DNA of 64,000 nucleotides. It comes from Lutibacter sp. Lineage in GTDB: Bacteria > Bacteroidota > Bacteroidia > Flavobacteriales > Flavobacteriaceae. Shown here in pieces: positions 1-8,070 of this stretch (within the stretch, counting starts at the first letter, position 1; every line of letters begins with the position of its first letter). The stretch is taken from NCBI GenBank assembly GCA_030683995.1, contig JAUXPH010000048.1:1-64000 (forward strand), given 5' to 3'. The position numbers and the translations under genes were made by a program. The notes beneath the pieces were generated by a model. It had not been told where the DNA came from. It ran no database searches and was given only the letters and a program-made list of their open reading frames with translations.

Positions 1-80
1 GTCGAGTTATTTCCAGTTCAACAAGCTAAATATCAGCATTATTTTTCAAAATTAAATAATCACGTTAATAATTAAATAAA

Positions 81-115
81 AAATCTCAAGGTTCTTGAAC
101 CCCGAGATTTTTTAT
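81..115. terminator. Bidirectional intrinsic terminator
   Basis: Positions 82-94 and 97-109 form a 13-bp stem with two mismatches and a TT loop. A T-run follows on the plus strand and an A-run precedes it, so it can act in both directions. It probably ends a gene lying left of the window and may also stop minus-strand transcription from the acyl-CoA dehydrogenase. Confidence 0.75.
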
Positions 116-166
116 GTTTACACAGTTTATTGGATACTACCTAAATCCAAGATCTAAAATCTAAAA

Positions 167-227
167 TCAAGCTCCCTTTCCTTAGGAAAGTTTACCTGCT
201 GCGGTAGGGGGCTGGGGATAGGATTAG
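167..227. repeat. Dispersed intergenic repeat, family A, copy 1
   Basis: The block starts with AAGCTCCCTTTCC, contains TTTACCTGC.GCGGTA and ends with GGGGATAGGATT. Related copies lie at about 11386-11577 (interrupted by a mobile element) and 57636-57707. All three have the same orientation and abut the stop codon of a minus-strand gene; here the last bases overlap the acyl-CoA dehydrogenase stop. Confidence 0.75.
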
Positions 228-1363
228 CCTAATATTGCTCTTGAAATCACTATTTTTTGAATTTCAGAAGTACCCTCATAAATTTGGGTAATTTTGGCGT
301 CACGCATTAATCGCTCCACGTGGTATTCTTTTACAAAACCGTAACCTCCGTGAATTTGAACAGCTTCAACGGTTACATTCATCGCAGTATCCGCGGCAAA
401 TAATTTTGCCATAGCGCCGCTTAAATCGTAATTTAAGTGCTGGTCTTTTTCCCAGGCAGCTTTTATGCACAAATGTCTGGATGCTTCAATGGAAGTTGCC
501 ATATCGGCCAATTTAAAGGCAATGGCTTGGTGTTGGCTAATTTCTTTTCCGAAAGTCTTGCGTTCTTTAGAATATTTTAGCGCCAATTCATAAGCGCCAG
601 AAGCAATTCCCAACGCTTGAGCTGCAATTCCTATTCTTCCGCCGGCAAGGGTTTTCATGGCAAATTTAAATCCGAATCCGTCTTCACCAATTCTGTTTTC
701 TTTGGGAACTTTTACATCGGTAAACATAAGGGAATGTGTATCAGATCCACGAATTCCTAATTTATTTTCTTTATTTCCAACCACAAAACCTGACAATCCT
801 TTTTCAACAATTAAAGCATTGATTCCCTTATGTCCTTTTGCGACATCCGTTTGGGCAATTACAATATAAACGCTTGCATTGCTACCGTTGGTAATCCAGT
901 TTTTTGTGCCGTTTAACAAATAATAATCTCCTTTATCAATAGCTGTTGTGTGTTGTGAAGTGGCGTCAGATCCGGCTTCAGGCTCACTCAAACAAAAAGC
1001 GCCGATAATTTCGCCTGTGGCAAGCGGCACCAAATATTTTTGTTTTTGCGCTTCTGTCCCAAAAGTTTCCAATCCCCAGCAAACCAAAGAATTATTTACA
1101 GACATCACTACGGAAGCCGACGCATCAATTTTTGAAATTTCTTCCATCGCCAAAACATAAGATACCGTATCTAAACCGCTGCCGCCATACAATGGATCCA
1201 CCATCATTCCTAAAAATCCAAGTTCCCCCATTTTTTTTATTTGTTCGGCAGGAAATTGTTGTTTTTCATCACGTTCAATCACACCCGGCAAAAGCTCAAT
1301 TTGCGCAAAATCACGAGCGGCATCACGTATCATTATCTGTTCTTCGGTCAAATTAAAATCCAT
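224..1363 (-). CDS. Acyl-CoA dehydrogenase (short-chain/butyryl type)
   Basis: This is a 379-residue flavoenzyme of the acyl-CoA dehydrogenase family, the usual length for the short-chain class. It oxidises acyl-CoA to trans-2-enoyl-CoA with FAD in fatty-acid or branched-chain amino-acid breakdown. It has the helical N-terminal domain, the middle-domain motif LSEPEAGSDA, and the C-terminal IYEGTSEIQ motif whose Glu363 is the expected catalytic base. GGYGFVKEYHVERLMRDAK is the family signature before it. The ATG at 1363 gives a canonical N-terminus (MDFNLTEEQ). A TAnnTTTG box lies about 40 bp upstream. It is a single gene, divergent from the amino-acid dehydrogenase. The chain-length preference cannot be read from the sequence. 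Confidence 0.95.
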   Translation of the reverse strand: MDFNLTEEQIMIRDAARDFAQIELLPGVIERDEKQQFPAEQIKKMGELGFLGMMVDPLYGGSGLDTVSYVLAMEEISKIDASASVVMSVNNSLVCWGLETFGTEAQKQKYLVPLATGEIIGAFCLSEPEAGSDATSQHTTAIDKGDYYLLNGTKNWITNGSNASVYIVIAQTDVAKGHKGINALIVEKGLSGFVVGNKENKLGIRGSDTHSLMFTDVKVPKENRIGEDGFGFKFAMKTLAGGRIGIAAQALGIASGAYELALKYSKERKTFGKEISQHQAIAFKLADMATSIEASRHLCIKAAWEKDQHLNYDLSGAMAKLFAADTAMNVTVEAVQIHGGYGFVKEYHVERLMRDAKITQIYEGTSEIQKIVISRAILG

Positions 1364-1400
1364 AATTAATAAGAGTTTTATGTAAAATTTATTTTTTGTT

Positions 1401-1408
1401 CAAATATA
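1401..1408 (-). promoter_or_regulatory. Bacteroidota -7 box for acyl-CoA dehydrogenase
   Basis: The minus strand reads TATATTTG here, a perfect match to TAnnTTTG, 38 bp upstream of the start codon. I see no clear -33 TTTG at ideal spacing. Confidence 0.45.
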
Positions 1409-1445
1409 ATTCTTTTTTAGGTTAAATTTTACACAATTAATAAAA

Positions 1446-1562
1446 ATGGAAAAATTTGCACCTAAGAGTTGCATCAACTTTTTAGAAATGGTAGAAATGA
1501 ACCAAAAAAATGGAATTAACTGCAAATTTGGTTTCGATGATTTGTCCTTTTATAAAGATTAA
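1446..1562 (+). CDS. Possible 38-residue small ORF
   Basis: An ATG-to-TAA frame of 38 codons sits in the 450-bp gap between two divergent genes. The product is MEKFAPKSCINFLEMVEMNQ followed by 18 residues ending DDLSFYKD, with ordinary amino-acid composition. It has no signal peptide, no recognisable family and no clear promoter. It could be a small protein, a remnant of a longer gene, or chance. The codon choice is not extreme. Confidence 0.2.
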   Translation: MEKFAPKSCINFLEMVEMNQKNGINCKFGFDDLSFYKD

Positions 1563-1658
1563 GTTCTGAAAATCAATCAACTGATTTATTTTATAGGTTA
1601 AAGTAATGCGAGCAAATTGTTCCCGAAAAATCTTCGGCCATTTTGCATAAGTTTTTAT

Positions 1659-1666
1659 TATATTTG
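1659..1666 (+). promoter_or_regulatory. Bacteroidota -7 box upstream of amino-acid dehydrogenase
   Basis: The sequence is TATATTTG, a perfect TAnnTTTG. It would start transcription near 1673 and give a leader of about 140 nt containing the structured element at 1704-1804. A TTTG at 1642-1645 is closer than usual (13 nt), so the -33 assignment is uncertain. Confidence 0.45.
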
Positions 1667-1703
1667 TTGCACTTGATAAACTTTTTATTAATTATGCCTA
1701 ACG

Positions 1704-1804
1704 ACTAAATTATGACACAAATGTGACCTCCCTTTGGAGGAATTATATTTTAAACAACAGGGAAATTTTGTTACAACAAGCAAAAAATTTAAGTCATAAT
1801 TAGT
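1704..1804 (+). promoter_or_regulatory. Structured 5' leader of the amino-acid dehydrogenase gene
   Basis: The arms at 1704-1716 (ACTAAATTATGAC) and 1793-1804 (GTCATAATTAGT) pair over 12 bp with one bulge. They enclose a hairpin CCTCC-CTTT-GGAGG at 1727-1740 and a weaker AACAA/TTGTT stem. The element ends 10 nt before the start codon. It looks like a multi-stem leader that could control translation. I do not recognise a known riboswitch class, and AT-rich arms can pair by chance. Confidence 0.35.
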
Positions 1805-1814
1805 AAATATCAGG

Positions 1815-3047
1815 ATGAAAAAATTATTAAAAAAGTACGAAGATAAACAGCCGGAAATCGTTTTTCATTGGAAAGACCCAGAATCTGAAGCGGAAGGCTG
1901 GACCGTTATCAACTCTTTAAGAGGCGGTGCTGCAGGTGGCGGAACCAGAATGCGTAAAGGATTGGATATGAATGAAGTGCTTTCGTTGGCGAAAACAATG
2001 GAAGTGAAATTTACCGTTTCAGGCCCAGCAATCGGAGGCGCAAAATCGGGCATCAACTTTGACCCAAACGACTCAAGAAAAGAGGAAGTTTTAAGACGAT
2101 GGTATAAAGCTGTTACGCCTTTATTGAAACATTATTATGGCACCGGAGGCGATTTAAATGTGGATGAAATACACGAAGTGATTCCAATGACCGAAGATTG
2201 TGGCGTTTGGCATCCGCAGGAAGGTGTTTTTAACGGACATTTTAAACCAACCGAAGCAGAAAAAATCAACAGAATAGGCCAATTGCGTTTTGGCGTGATC
2301 AAGGTGATTGAAGATGCCAATTTCTCTCCCGATTTATCCAAAAAATTTACAGTTGCCGATATGTTAACCGGTTATGGCGTTGCCGAAGCCGTAAAACATT
2401 ATTATGATATTTATGGCGGTTCCATTCAAGGAAAACGAGCCATAGTGCAGGGATTTGGGAATGTTGGTTCCGCATCAGCCTATTACTTGACCCAATTGGG
2501 CGCTAAAGTGGTGGGGATTATCGACAGAAATGGCGGATTAATCAATGAGAACGGATTTACCCTGAAAGAAATGAGAACCTTATTTTTGGAAAAAGAAGGG
2601 AATCAGTTGACTGCCAAAAATATCATTCCTTTTGATGAAATCAATGAAAAAATTTGGTCGTTGCCAGCAGAAATTTTTGTGCCGGCTGCCGCGTCGCGTT
2701 TGGTAACACAGGATCAGGTGACAAAAATGGCCGCATCGGGATTGGAAGTTATTTCTCCCGGCGCAAACGTTCCTTTTGCCGATAAGGAAATTTTCTTCGG
2801 ACCCATTATGGAATTTGCCGATAAACAGGTGAGTTTGCTTCCAGATTTTATTTCAAATTGCGGTATTGCACGTGTTTTCGCCTATTTAATGGAATCGCGC
2901 GTTGAATTGCCTATGAAAGATGCCGCTATTTTTGGCGACATTTCAAATACCATTAAAAAAGCATTGGAAAACACCCATAAAAGAAATTCAGACAAAAAAC
3001 AGATTTGTAAAACAGCTTTCGAAATCGCATTGAAACAACTAATTTAA
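1815..3047 (+). CDS. Glu/Leu/Phe/Val dehydrogenase family protein
   Basis: This 410-residue protein is an NAD(P)-dependent amino-acid dehydrogenase that deaminates an amino acid to its 2-oxo acid and ammonia, or runs the reverse reaction. The N-terminal dimerisation/substrate domain has the glycine-rich stretch RGGAAGGGTRMRKG and the motif GPAIGGAKSGI, matching the lysine-containing substrate pocket of the family. The C-terminal Rossmann domain has VQGFGNVGSASAYYL for nucleotide binding, then a pairing Asp in GIIDRNGG. Its 410 residues fit the Glu and Leu dehydrogenase range (about 360-450). The exact substrate is unclear, since the pocket differs from both classical GDH and LeuDH. It is followed after 14 bp by nhaD, so the two may be cotranscribed. 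Confidence 0.9.
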   Translation: MKKLLKKYEDKQPEIVFHWKDPESEAEGWTVINSLRGGAAGGGTRMRKGLDMNEVLSLAKTMEVKFTVSGPAIGGAKSGINFDPNDSRKEEVLRRWYKAVTPLLKHYYGTGGDLNVDEIHEVIPMTEDCGVWHPQEGVFNGHFKPTEAEKINRIGQLRFGVIKVIEDANFSPDLSKKFTVADMLTGYGVAEAVKHYYDIYGGSIQGKRAIVQGFGNVGSASAYYLTQLGAKVVGIIDRNGGLINENGFTLKEMRTLFLEKEGNQLTAKNIIPFDEINEKIWSLPAEIFVPAAASRLVTQDQVTKMAASGLEVISPGANVPFADKEIFFGPIMEFADKQVSLLPDFISNCGIARVFAYLMESRVELPMKDAAIFGDISNTIKKALENTHKRNSDKKQICKTAFEIALKQLI

Positions 3048-3061
3048 ACTTTGAATAAAAA

Positions 3062-4435
3062 ATGGAAACAATCATTATAGTACTCTTTATTTTAGGGTAC
3101 GCCGCAATTGCCCTTGAACATAATTTAAAGCTGGATAAATTAATTCCCGCTTTGGCTATGATGGCAGTTTTATGGGCTTTGGTCGCTTTTGGAATTGATA
3201 CATTTCCGAATTGGTTTGACTCTGCCGGCCATAAATTAATTGAGGGTTTTGCTGGATTTTCACTTGAGGAAAGGCGTCATTTGCTGGAAGAAACTTTGCT
3301 GCATCATTTGGGCAAAACCGCTGAAATTTTGTTTTTCTTGTTGGGTGCAATGACCATTGTGGAGATTATTGATTATTTTGACGGATTTTCGACCATCAAA
3401 GATTTTGTTAAAACAAAAAGTAAAAAAAGATTGTTGTGGATTTTTGCGTTTTTGGCATTTATTCTTTCTTCCATTATAGACAATTTAACGGCTACCATTG
3501 TTTTAATTACCATTCTTCAAAAAATAATTCACGATAAAAACACACGCTTGTGGTTTGCAAGTTTAATTATTATTGCGGCAAATGCGGGTGGTGCCTGGTC
3601 TCCAATTGGAGATGTTACCACCACGATGCTATGGATTGCAAAGAAGGTTTCATCGGCTAAATTGATGGAATATTTGATTATCCCATCACTTATTTGTATG
3701 GTGGTACCGGTATTTATTGCATCATTTTTGAAACCTTTTCAGGGAAATATTGATGATAGTGCATTTGATGATTTGCCAGAAAGTAAAAATAAATATGGCG
3801 CAAGAATGTTATATTTAGGTTTGGGATCCATTATTTTTGTCCCTATTTTTAAAACTATTACCCATTTGCCGCCTTATGTGGGGATGATGCTTTCATTGGC
3901 CGTAGTGGGTATTTTTGCTGAAATTCACAGCAGAACACAGTTTAGTTTATCTAATGTTGTGGAAAATGATGGCGATGATGCCATAGGATTTCACAGTCCG
4001 GTCCACAAATCATTGTCAAGAATAGAGATGCCAAGTGTTTTATTTTTCTTTGGAATATTGATGGCAGTGGCCGCTTTAGAATCTCTGGGAATACTATTTA
4101 TTGGTGCTGAAGCTTTAAAAGCAGTGGTGCCAAATATTGATATTGTGGTGATGGCTTTGGGTGTTGGTTCAGCAGTGATTGACAATGTTCCTTTGGTGGC
4201 TGCCAGTATGGGAATGTTTAATGACCCTATCGACAGTCATTTATGGCACTTTGTGGCCTATTCTGCAGGAACTGGCGGAAGTATGTTAATTATAGGCTCT
4301 GCAGCCGGTGTTGTGGCTATGGGAATGGAGAAAATTAATTTTATGTGGTACCTAAAAAATATCGCTTGGCTGGCAGCAATAGGTTTTGTTACCGGGGCAA
4401 TTGCATTTATGTTAATTCGCAATTTTAATATGTAA
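3062..4435 (+). CDS. nhaD: NhaD-type Na+/H+ antiporter
   Basis: This 457-residue inner-membrane protein has about 12 hydrophobic segments and exchanges sodium for protons. It carries the ion-transporter-superfamily motifs of NhaD: SSIIDNLTATIVLITIL in the first half, NAGGAWSPIGDVTTTMLW next, and GSAVIDNVPLVAASMGM in the second half, giving the two inverted halves with polar breaks. A charged cytoplasmic loop lies near residues 215-240. A sodium antiporter suits a marine or brackish habitat and would pair with sodium-coupled energetics. It lies 14 bp after the amino-acid dehydrogenase on the same strand. ArsB/citrate-type transporters are distant relatives but lack this motif set. Confidence 0.92.
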   Translation: METIIIVLFILGYAAIALEHNLKLDKLIPALAMMAVLWALVAFGIDTFPNWFDSAGHKLIEGFAGFSLEERRHLLEETLLHHLGKTAEILFFLLGAMTIVEIIDYFDGFSTIKDFVKTKSKKRLLWIFAFLAFILSSIIDNLTATIVLITILQKIIHDKNTRLWFASLIIIAANAGGAWSPIGDVTTTMLWIAKKVSSAKLMEYLIIPSLICMVVPVFIASFLKPFQGNIDDSAFDDLPESKNKYGARMLYLGLGSIIFVPIFKTITHLPPYVGMMLSLAVVGIFAEIHSRTQFSLSNVVENDGDDAIGFHSPVHKSLSRIEMPSVLFFFGILMAVAALESLGILFIGAEALKAVVPNIDIVVMALGVGSAVIDNVPLVAASMGMFNDPIDSHLWHFVAYSAGTGGSMLIIGSAAGVVAMGMEKINFMWYLKNIAWLAAIGFVTGAIAFMLIRNFNM

Positions 4436-4553
4436 TGGCATAGAAGATTGATTTATACCAATATTTTTATAAAAAAAGAGATACAATTTTAAATTTTTAT
4501 TTTCGTTTAATGAAAATAAAAATAAAACTAAAAAAATAAACAACGTTTTAATT

Positions 4554-5255
4554 ATGATACAAGATCCAGCGCAAGTTATACAAGATCCAACGCAAGTTTT
4601 ACAGGAGACAGTTCCCCAAGAAAAATCGCTTTCTGTTTACAATCTTATTATGGATGGCGGTTTGGGAGGCCAAATAATCATTGCCATACTTTTAGTTTTG
4701 TTAACTGTTGCGTTGTATATTTATTTTGAACGTTATTTTGCCATAAAAGCAGCTTCAAAAACCGACAGCAATTTTATGAATCAAATCAGGGATTATGTGT
4801 CTCACGGTAAATTAGATTCTGCTAAGGTTTTATGCGCCCAGGCAAATTCTCCGGCAGCACGATTGATAGAAAAAGGAATTTCCCGCATTGGAAAACCTTT
4901 GGCCGATATCAATACCGCCATTGAAAATGCAGGACGCTTGGAAATTTACAAACTCGAGAAAAATGTAAGTGTGTTGGCCACCATTGCAGGCGCAGCACCA
5001 ATGCTAGGGTTTTTAGGAACTGTGATTGGGATGATTATCGCCATTCACCAAATAGCAAATGCCGGCGGACAAATAGACATAAAAATGCTTTCCGACGGAT
5101 TGTATACCGCAATGACCACCACGGTTGCAGGTTTAATAGTGGGAATTATCGCCTATATTCAATACAACCATTTGGTGGTTAGAACCAATAAAGTGGTGTA
5201 TGAAATGGAAGCGCATTCGGTAGAATTTTTAGATTTGCTAAACGAACCGGTTTAA
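4554..5255 (+). CDS. exbB: ExbB/TolQ/MotA-type proton channel protein
   Basis: This 233-residue inner-membrane protein couples proton flow to outer-membrane work. A long first transmembrane segment lies near residues 33-55. The paired C-terminal segments fall around GAAPMLGFLGTVIGMIIAI and LSDGLYTAMTTTVAGLIVGIIAYIQY, which is the MotA/TolQ/ExbB signature. The N-terminus holds two copies of a short repeat, IQDPAQV and IQDPTQV. It is the first gene of a three-gene set with ExbD- and TonB-like genes and should energise TonB-dependent transporters such as the SusC in this window. TolQ is the alternative name, but no TolA/TolB/Pal genes are nearby. Confidence 0.92.
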   Translation: MIQDPAQVIQDPTQVLQETVPQEKSLSVYNLIMDGGLGGQIIIAILLVLLTVALYIYFERYFAIKAASKTDSNFMNQIRDYVSHGKLDSAKVLCAQANSPAARLIEKGISRIGKPLADINTAIENAGRLEIYKLEKNVSVLATIAGAAPMLGFLGTVIGMIIAIHQIANAGGQIDIKMLSDGLYTAMTTTVAGLIVGIIAYIQYNHLVVRTNKVVYEMEAHSVEFLDLLNEPV

Positions 5256-5325
5256 TAAATAATTAGAATAGAGAAAAAGTATAACTTTTAACCTTTAACC
5301 TTTAAACTTTTTAAGCACATAGAAT

Positions 5326-5718
5326 ATGGATATAAGAGGCCGAAATAAAATAAGTCCAGAATTTAGTATGTCGTCTATGACGGACATTGTTTTTTTGTTG
5401 CTTATATTTTTTATGATCACTTCAACGTTGGTCACCACCAGTGCTTTGGATATTTTACTTCCAAAAGCAAGCGGCATTACCGAAAATAAAAAAGCCACTT
5501 CAGTGACCATTACAAAGGATCTGGCATTTTATATTGACAATGAATTGGTGGATGAAGAAATTTTGGAACAAGATTTGCTTGCATTATTGGCAGGAAAAGA
5601 GGAACCAACCATTGTTTTACGAGCAGAAGAAGGTGTTCCTATTGAAAAAGCTGTCAAAGTGATGGATATTGCAAACCGAAACAGATATAAAGTAATATTG
5701 GCCGTTCGCCCAAAATAA
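5326..5718 (+). CDS. exbD: ExbD/TolR-type biopolymer transport protein
   Basis: This 130-residue protein has one N-terminal membrane segment (FSMSSMTDIVFLLLIFFMIT) and a periplasmic domain. The Asp in SSMTDIVFLLLIFF (Asp18) is the conserved protonatable residue of the family. The C-terminal half (VLRAEEGVPIEKAVKVMDIAN) is typical of ExbD. It forms the stator channel with the ExbB upstream. The next start codon follows 5 bp after its stop, so it is clearly operonic with the TonB-like gene. Confidence 0.92.
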   Translation: MDIRGRNKISPEFSMSSMTDIVFLLLIFFMITSTLVTTSALDILLPKASGITENKKATSVTITKDLAFYIDNELVDEEILEQDLLALLAGKEEPTIVLRAEEGVPIEKAVKVMDIANRNRYKVILAVRPK

Positions 5719-5723
5719 AAAAT

Positions 5724-6572
5724 ATGTCAAATTTTTTAGATACCGATTATAAACGAAAGTCCGCAGCACTAACAAGTTTGGTAATGAGCTTGATAGTGGT
5801 GGCACTTTTTTTCTTCGGATTGACCTATTTAGATCCACCAGAAGAATTTGGGATTGCCTTAAATTTTGGAACTTCTGAAGTGGGTCAAGGCGATATTCAG
5901 CCTACAGAAGCATTACGACCGGCAGCTTCCCAAGAAGCTGTGCAAGAACAACAAGAAGCCGTTAAAGAGCAAGTAATAAAAGCTGCACCCAAAATTGCGG
6001 AAGAAGTGCTTACCAAAGATACGGAAGATGCGATTGTGATTAAAAAACAATTGGAAGCAAAGAAGATAGCGGATGAAGTTGCCCGAAAAGAGAGAATACA
6101 ACGAGAAGCGATTGCAAAACAGCAAGCGGAAGAGCTTGAAAAAAGAAAAAAACTGGATGCTTTAATTGGAGGCGTGAGCAATTCGAACGGAACGGCTACG
6201 GGCGGACAAGGAAATGACAATACTGCCGGAGACAAAGGAAAAATAACAGGCGATCCAAACGCAAATGGCTACTATGGAAATGGCGCAGGTGGCGGCGGCG
6301 GCGATTATCAATTGGGTAACCGAAAACCCATCAGCAGGCCAAAGCCTGATTATATTTGTGATGAAGAAGGATTGGTGGTGGTGAGTATTGAAGTCAACGT
6401 TTCCGGACGGGTGATTAACGCAACGCCAGGCGTAAAGGGATCTACCAATACCGCCGCGTGTTTGCTTTCGCAGGCAAAAGAAGCTGCTTTAAAAACCACT
6501 TGGCAACCCGATCCAAATGCGCCTTCCAAACAAATTGGCGTTATAAAATACAGATTTTCCTTATCTCAATAA
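5724..6572 (+). CDS. TonB-like energy transducer
   Basis: This 282-residue protein has one N-terminal transmembrane helix (about residues 14-33). A long Ala/Glu/Lys-rich, likely coiled-coil, spacer follows at about 60-145, then a Gly-rich linker (GNGAGGGGGDY). The C-terminal TonB-like domain at about 205-282 includes GLVVVSIEVNVSGRVINATPG and ends in a beta-strand KYRFSLSQ. It should span the periplasm and pull on TonB boxes of outer-membrane receptors using the ExbBD motor encoded upstream. The spacer is helical rather than the Pro-rich one of enterobacterial TonB, a pattern that also resembles TolA; I prefer TonB because of the C-terminal domain. Confidence 0.82.
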   Translation: MSNFLDTDYKRKSAALTSLVMSLIVVALFFFGLTYLDPPEEFGIALNFGTSEVGQGDIQPTEALRPAASQEAVQEQQEAVKEQVIKAAPKIAEEVLTKDTEDAIVIKKQLEAKKIADEVARKERIQREAIAKQQAEELEKRKKLDALIGGVSNSNGTATGGQGNDNTAGDKGKITGDPNANGYYGNGAGGGGGDYQLGNRKPISRPKPDYICDEEGLVVVSIEVNVSGRVINATPGVKGSTNTAACLLSQAKEAALKTTWQPDPNAPSKQIGVIKYRFSLSQ

Positions 6573-6578
6573 TTTTTA

Positions 6579-7796
6579 ATGGATTATTCAAACACCCTAA
6601 AGTGGATGTTTTCACTATTGCCTATGTATCAAAGGCAAGGCGAAATAGCCTTCAGAAAAGATTTAACCAACAGCATAGCACTTTCCAAACACCTTAATTT
6701 CCCTGAATCTGCTTTTAAAAGCATTCATGTGGCAGGAACCAACGGAAAAGGTTCCACAAGCCATATGCTGGCTTCTGTATTGCAGGAAGCGGGCTACAAG
6801 GTTGGTTTGTATACCTCACCGCATTTAAAAGATTTTAGGGAGCGCATTAAAATCAATGGCAAACTCATCAAGAAAATGGAGGTCGTACATTTTATAAAAA
6901 ACAACAAATCTTTTTTTGAGGCCAACAATCTTTCATTTTTTGAAATGACCGTTGGTTTGGCTTTCGCGTGTTTCGCCAACCATAAAGTGGATGTTGCCGT
7001 TGTGGAAGTCGGGCTGGGAGGAAGGCTTGATTCCACAAATATTATCACCCCCGAAGTTTCAGTAATTACGAACATAGGCTATGACCATACACAATTTTTG
7101 GGAGAAACTTTGCCTGAAATTGCTTTTGAAAAAGCAGGAATCATCAAAAATAATATTCCGGTAGTTATTGGTGAATACCAAGCAGAAACATTTCCTGTTT
7201 TTGAGAAAATTGCTTCAGAAAAATTGGCGCCTTTATTTTTGGCCGCAAACAACAAGGATATTGTTTATACTTCCGATTTAAAAGGATCTTATCAAATCCA
7301 CAACATTAAAACGGTGATTCAGACCATCGAAGTTTTAAAAACGAAAGGCTATGACATTTCAGAAAAAAATAGTAGAAACGGATTGCAAAAAGTGGTTAAA
7401 AACACCGGACTTTTAGGCAGATGGCAGGTTTTAAACGATAAGCCAAAAGTAATTTGCGACACCGCCCACAATGCCGAAGGATTGCGATATGTGCTCAAAC
7501 AACTTCAGGAAGAAACATTTGAGCAGCTTCACATTGTTTTGGGGGTTGTAAATGATAAAGATTTAAAATCGGTGCTGCCGTTATTTCCTAAAAATGCCAC
7601 CTATTATTTTTGCAGGCCAAATATTCCCAGAGGTTTGGATGAAGATGAATTTCAACAGCAATGCGCCAAATTTCAATTAATGGGCAAAGCCTATAATGCT
7701 GTTCAAACCGCTTATGAAACAGCATTAGATAATGCAGGGAAAAACGATTTAATTTTTATCGGTGGCAGCACTTTCGTGGTCGCTGAGGTGGTGTAA
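6579..7796 (+). CDS. folC: Folylpolyglutamate synthase / dihydrofolate synthase
   Basis: This 405-residue Mur-ligase-family enzyme adds glutamate to dihydropteroate or folates using ATP. The P-loop is GTNGKGST at residues 53-60. It is followed by GLYTSPHLKDFRERI, the folate-binding signature, and VVEVGLGGRLDSTN. The C-terminal ligase domain carries ICDTAHNAEGLR, the family DxAHN motif. Length and motif order match FolC. The gene starts 6 bp after the TonB-like stop, so it is likely read from the same transcript. Confidence 0.93.
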   Translation: MDYSNTLKWMFSLLPMYQRQGEIAFRKDLTNSIALSKHLNFPESAFKSIHVAGTNGKGSTSHMLASVLQEAGYKVGLYTSPHLKDFRERIKINGKLIKKMEVVHFIKNNKSFFEANNLSFFEMTVGLAFACFANHKVDVAVVEVGLGGRLDSTNIITPEVSVITNIGYDHTQFLGETLPEIAFEKAGIIKNNIPVVIGEYQAETFPVFEKIASEKLAPLFLAANNKDIVYTSDLKGSYQIHNIKTVIQTIEVLKTKGYDISEKNSRNGLQKVVKNTGLLGRWQVLNDKPKVICDTAHNAEGLRYVLKQLQEETFEQLHIVLGVVNDKDLKSVLPLFPKNATYYFCRPNIPRGLDEDEFQQQCAKFQLMGKAYNAVQTAYETALDNAGKNDLIFIGGSTFVVAEVV

Positions 7797-7889
7797 AATA
7801 ATTTATGTAAATTCCTGTTTCTTGGTAAATTTTTTTCTGTTTTTTTGTTTTATATCCCAAAAATATTATATTTATAAAATAATTGCAGC

Positions 7890-7950
7890 ATTGTTACTGG
7901 TTCAGTAACCGACCTTTATAGCAAATTTGGCCCCAAATTGCTATTGTAAA
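7890..7950. other. Two adjacent hairpins in the folC downstream gap
   Basis: GTTACTG-GTT-CAGTAAC at 7893-7909 is a perfect 7-bp stem. A second long hairpin follows from ATAGCAAATTTGG to CCAAATTGCTAT (about 7918-7944) with one bulge. Neither has a T-run, so they are not classical terminators. They could be a processed 3' end of folC or a leader of the gene at 8071. Confidence 0.35.
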
Positions 7951-8070
7951 CCTCATTTATTGCTTATCATTTTTAATCATTTTAATGTATTATTTTTTTT
8001 CATTTAACTTGGCATATTATGCTGAATTGAAATTCTGATTTAATTATTTACTAACTAAAATTATCTACTT

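Noticed and set aside
5897-6235. Minus-strand frame of 112 codons inside the TonB-like gene
   Set aside because: It is the antisense shadow of the Ala/Glu/Lys-rich spacer; composition (Ser/Ala/Phe rich) is what that spacer gives in reverse.
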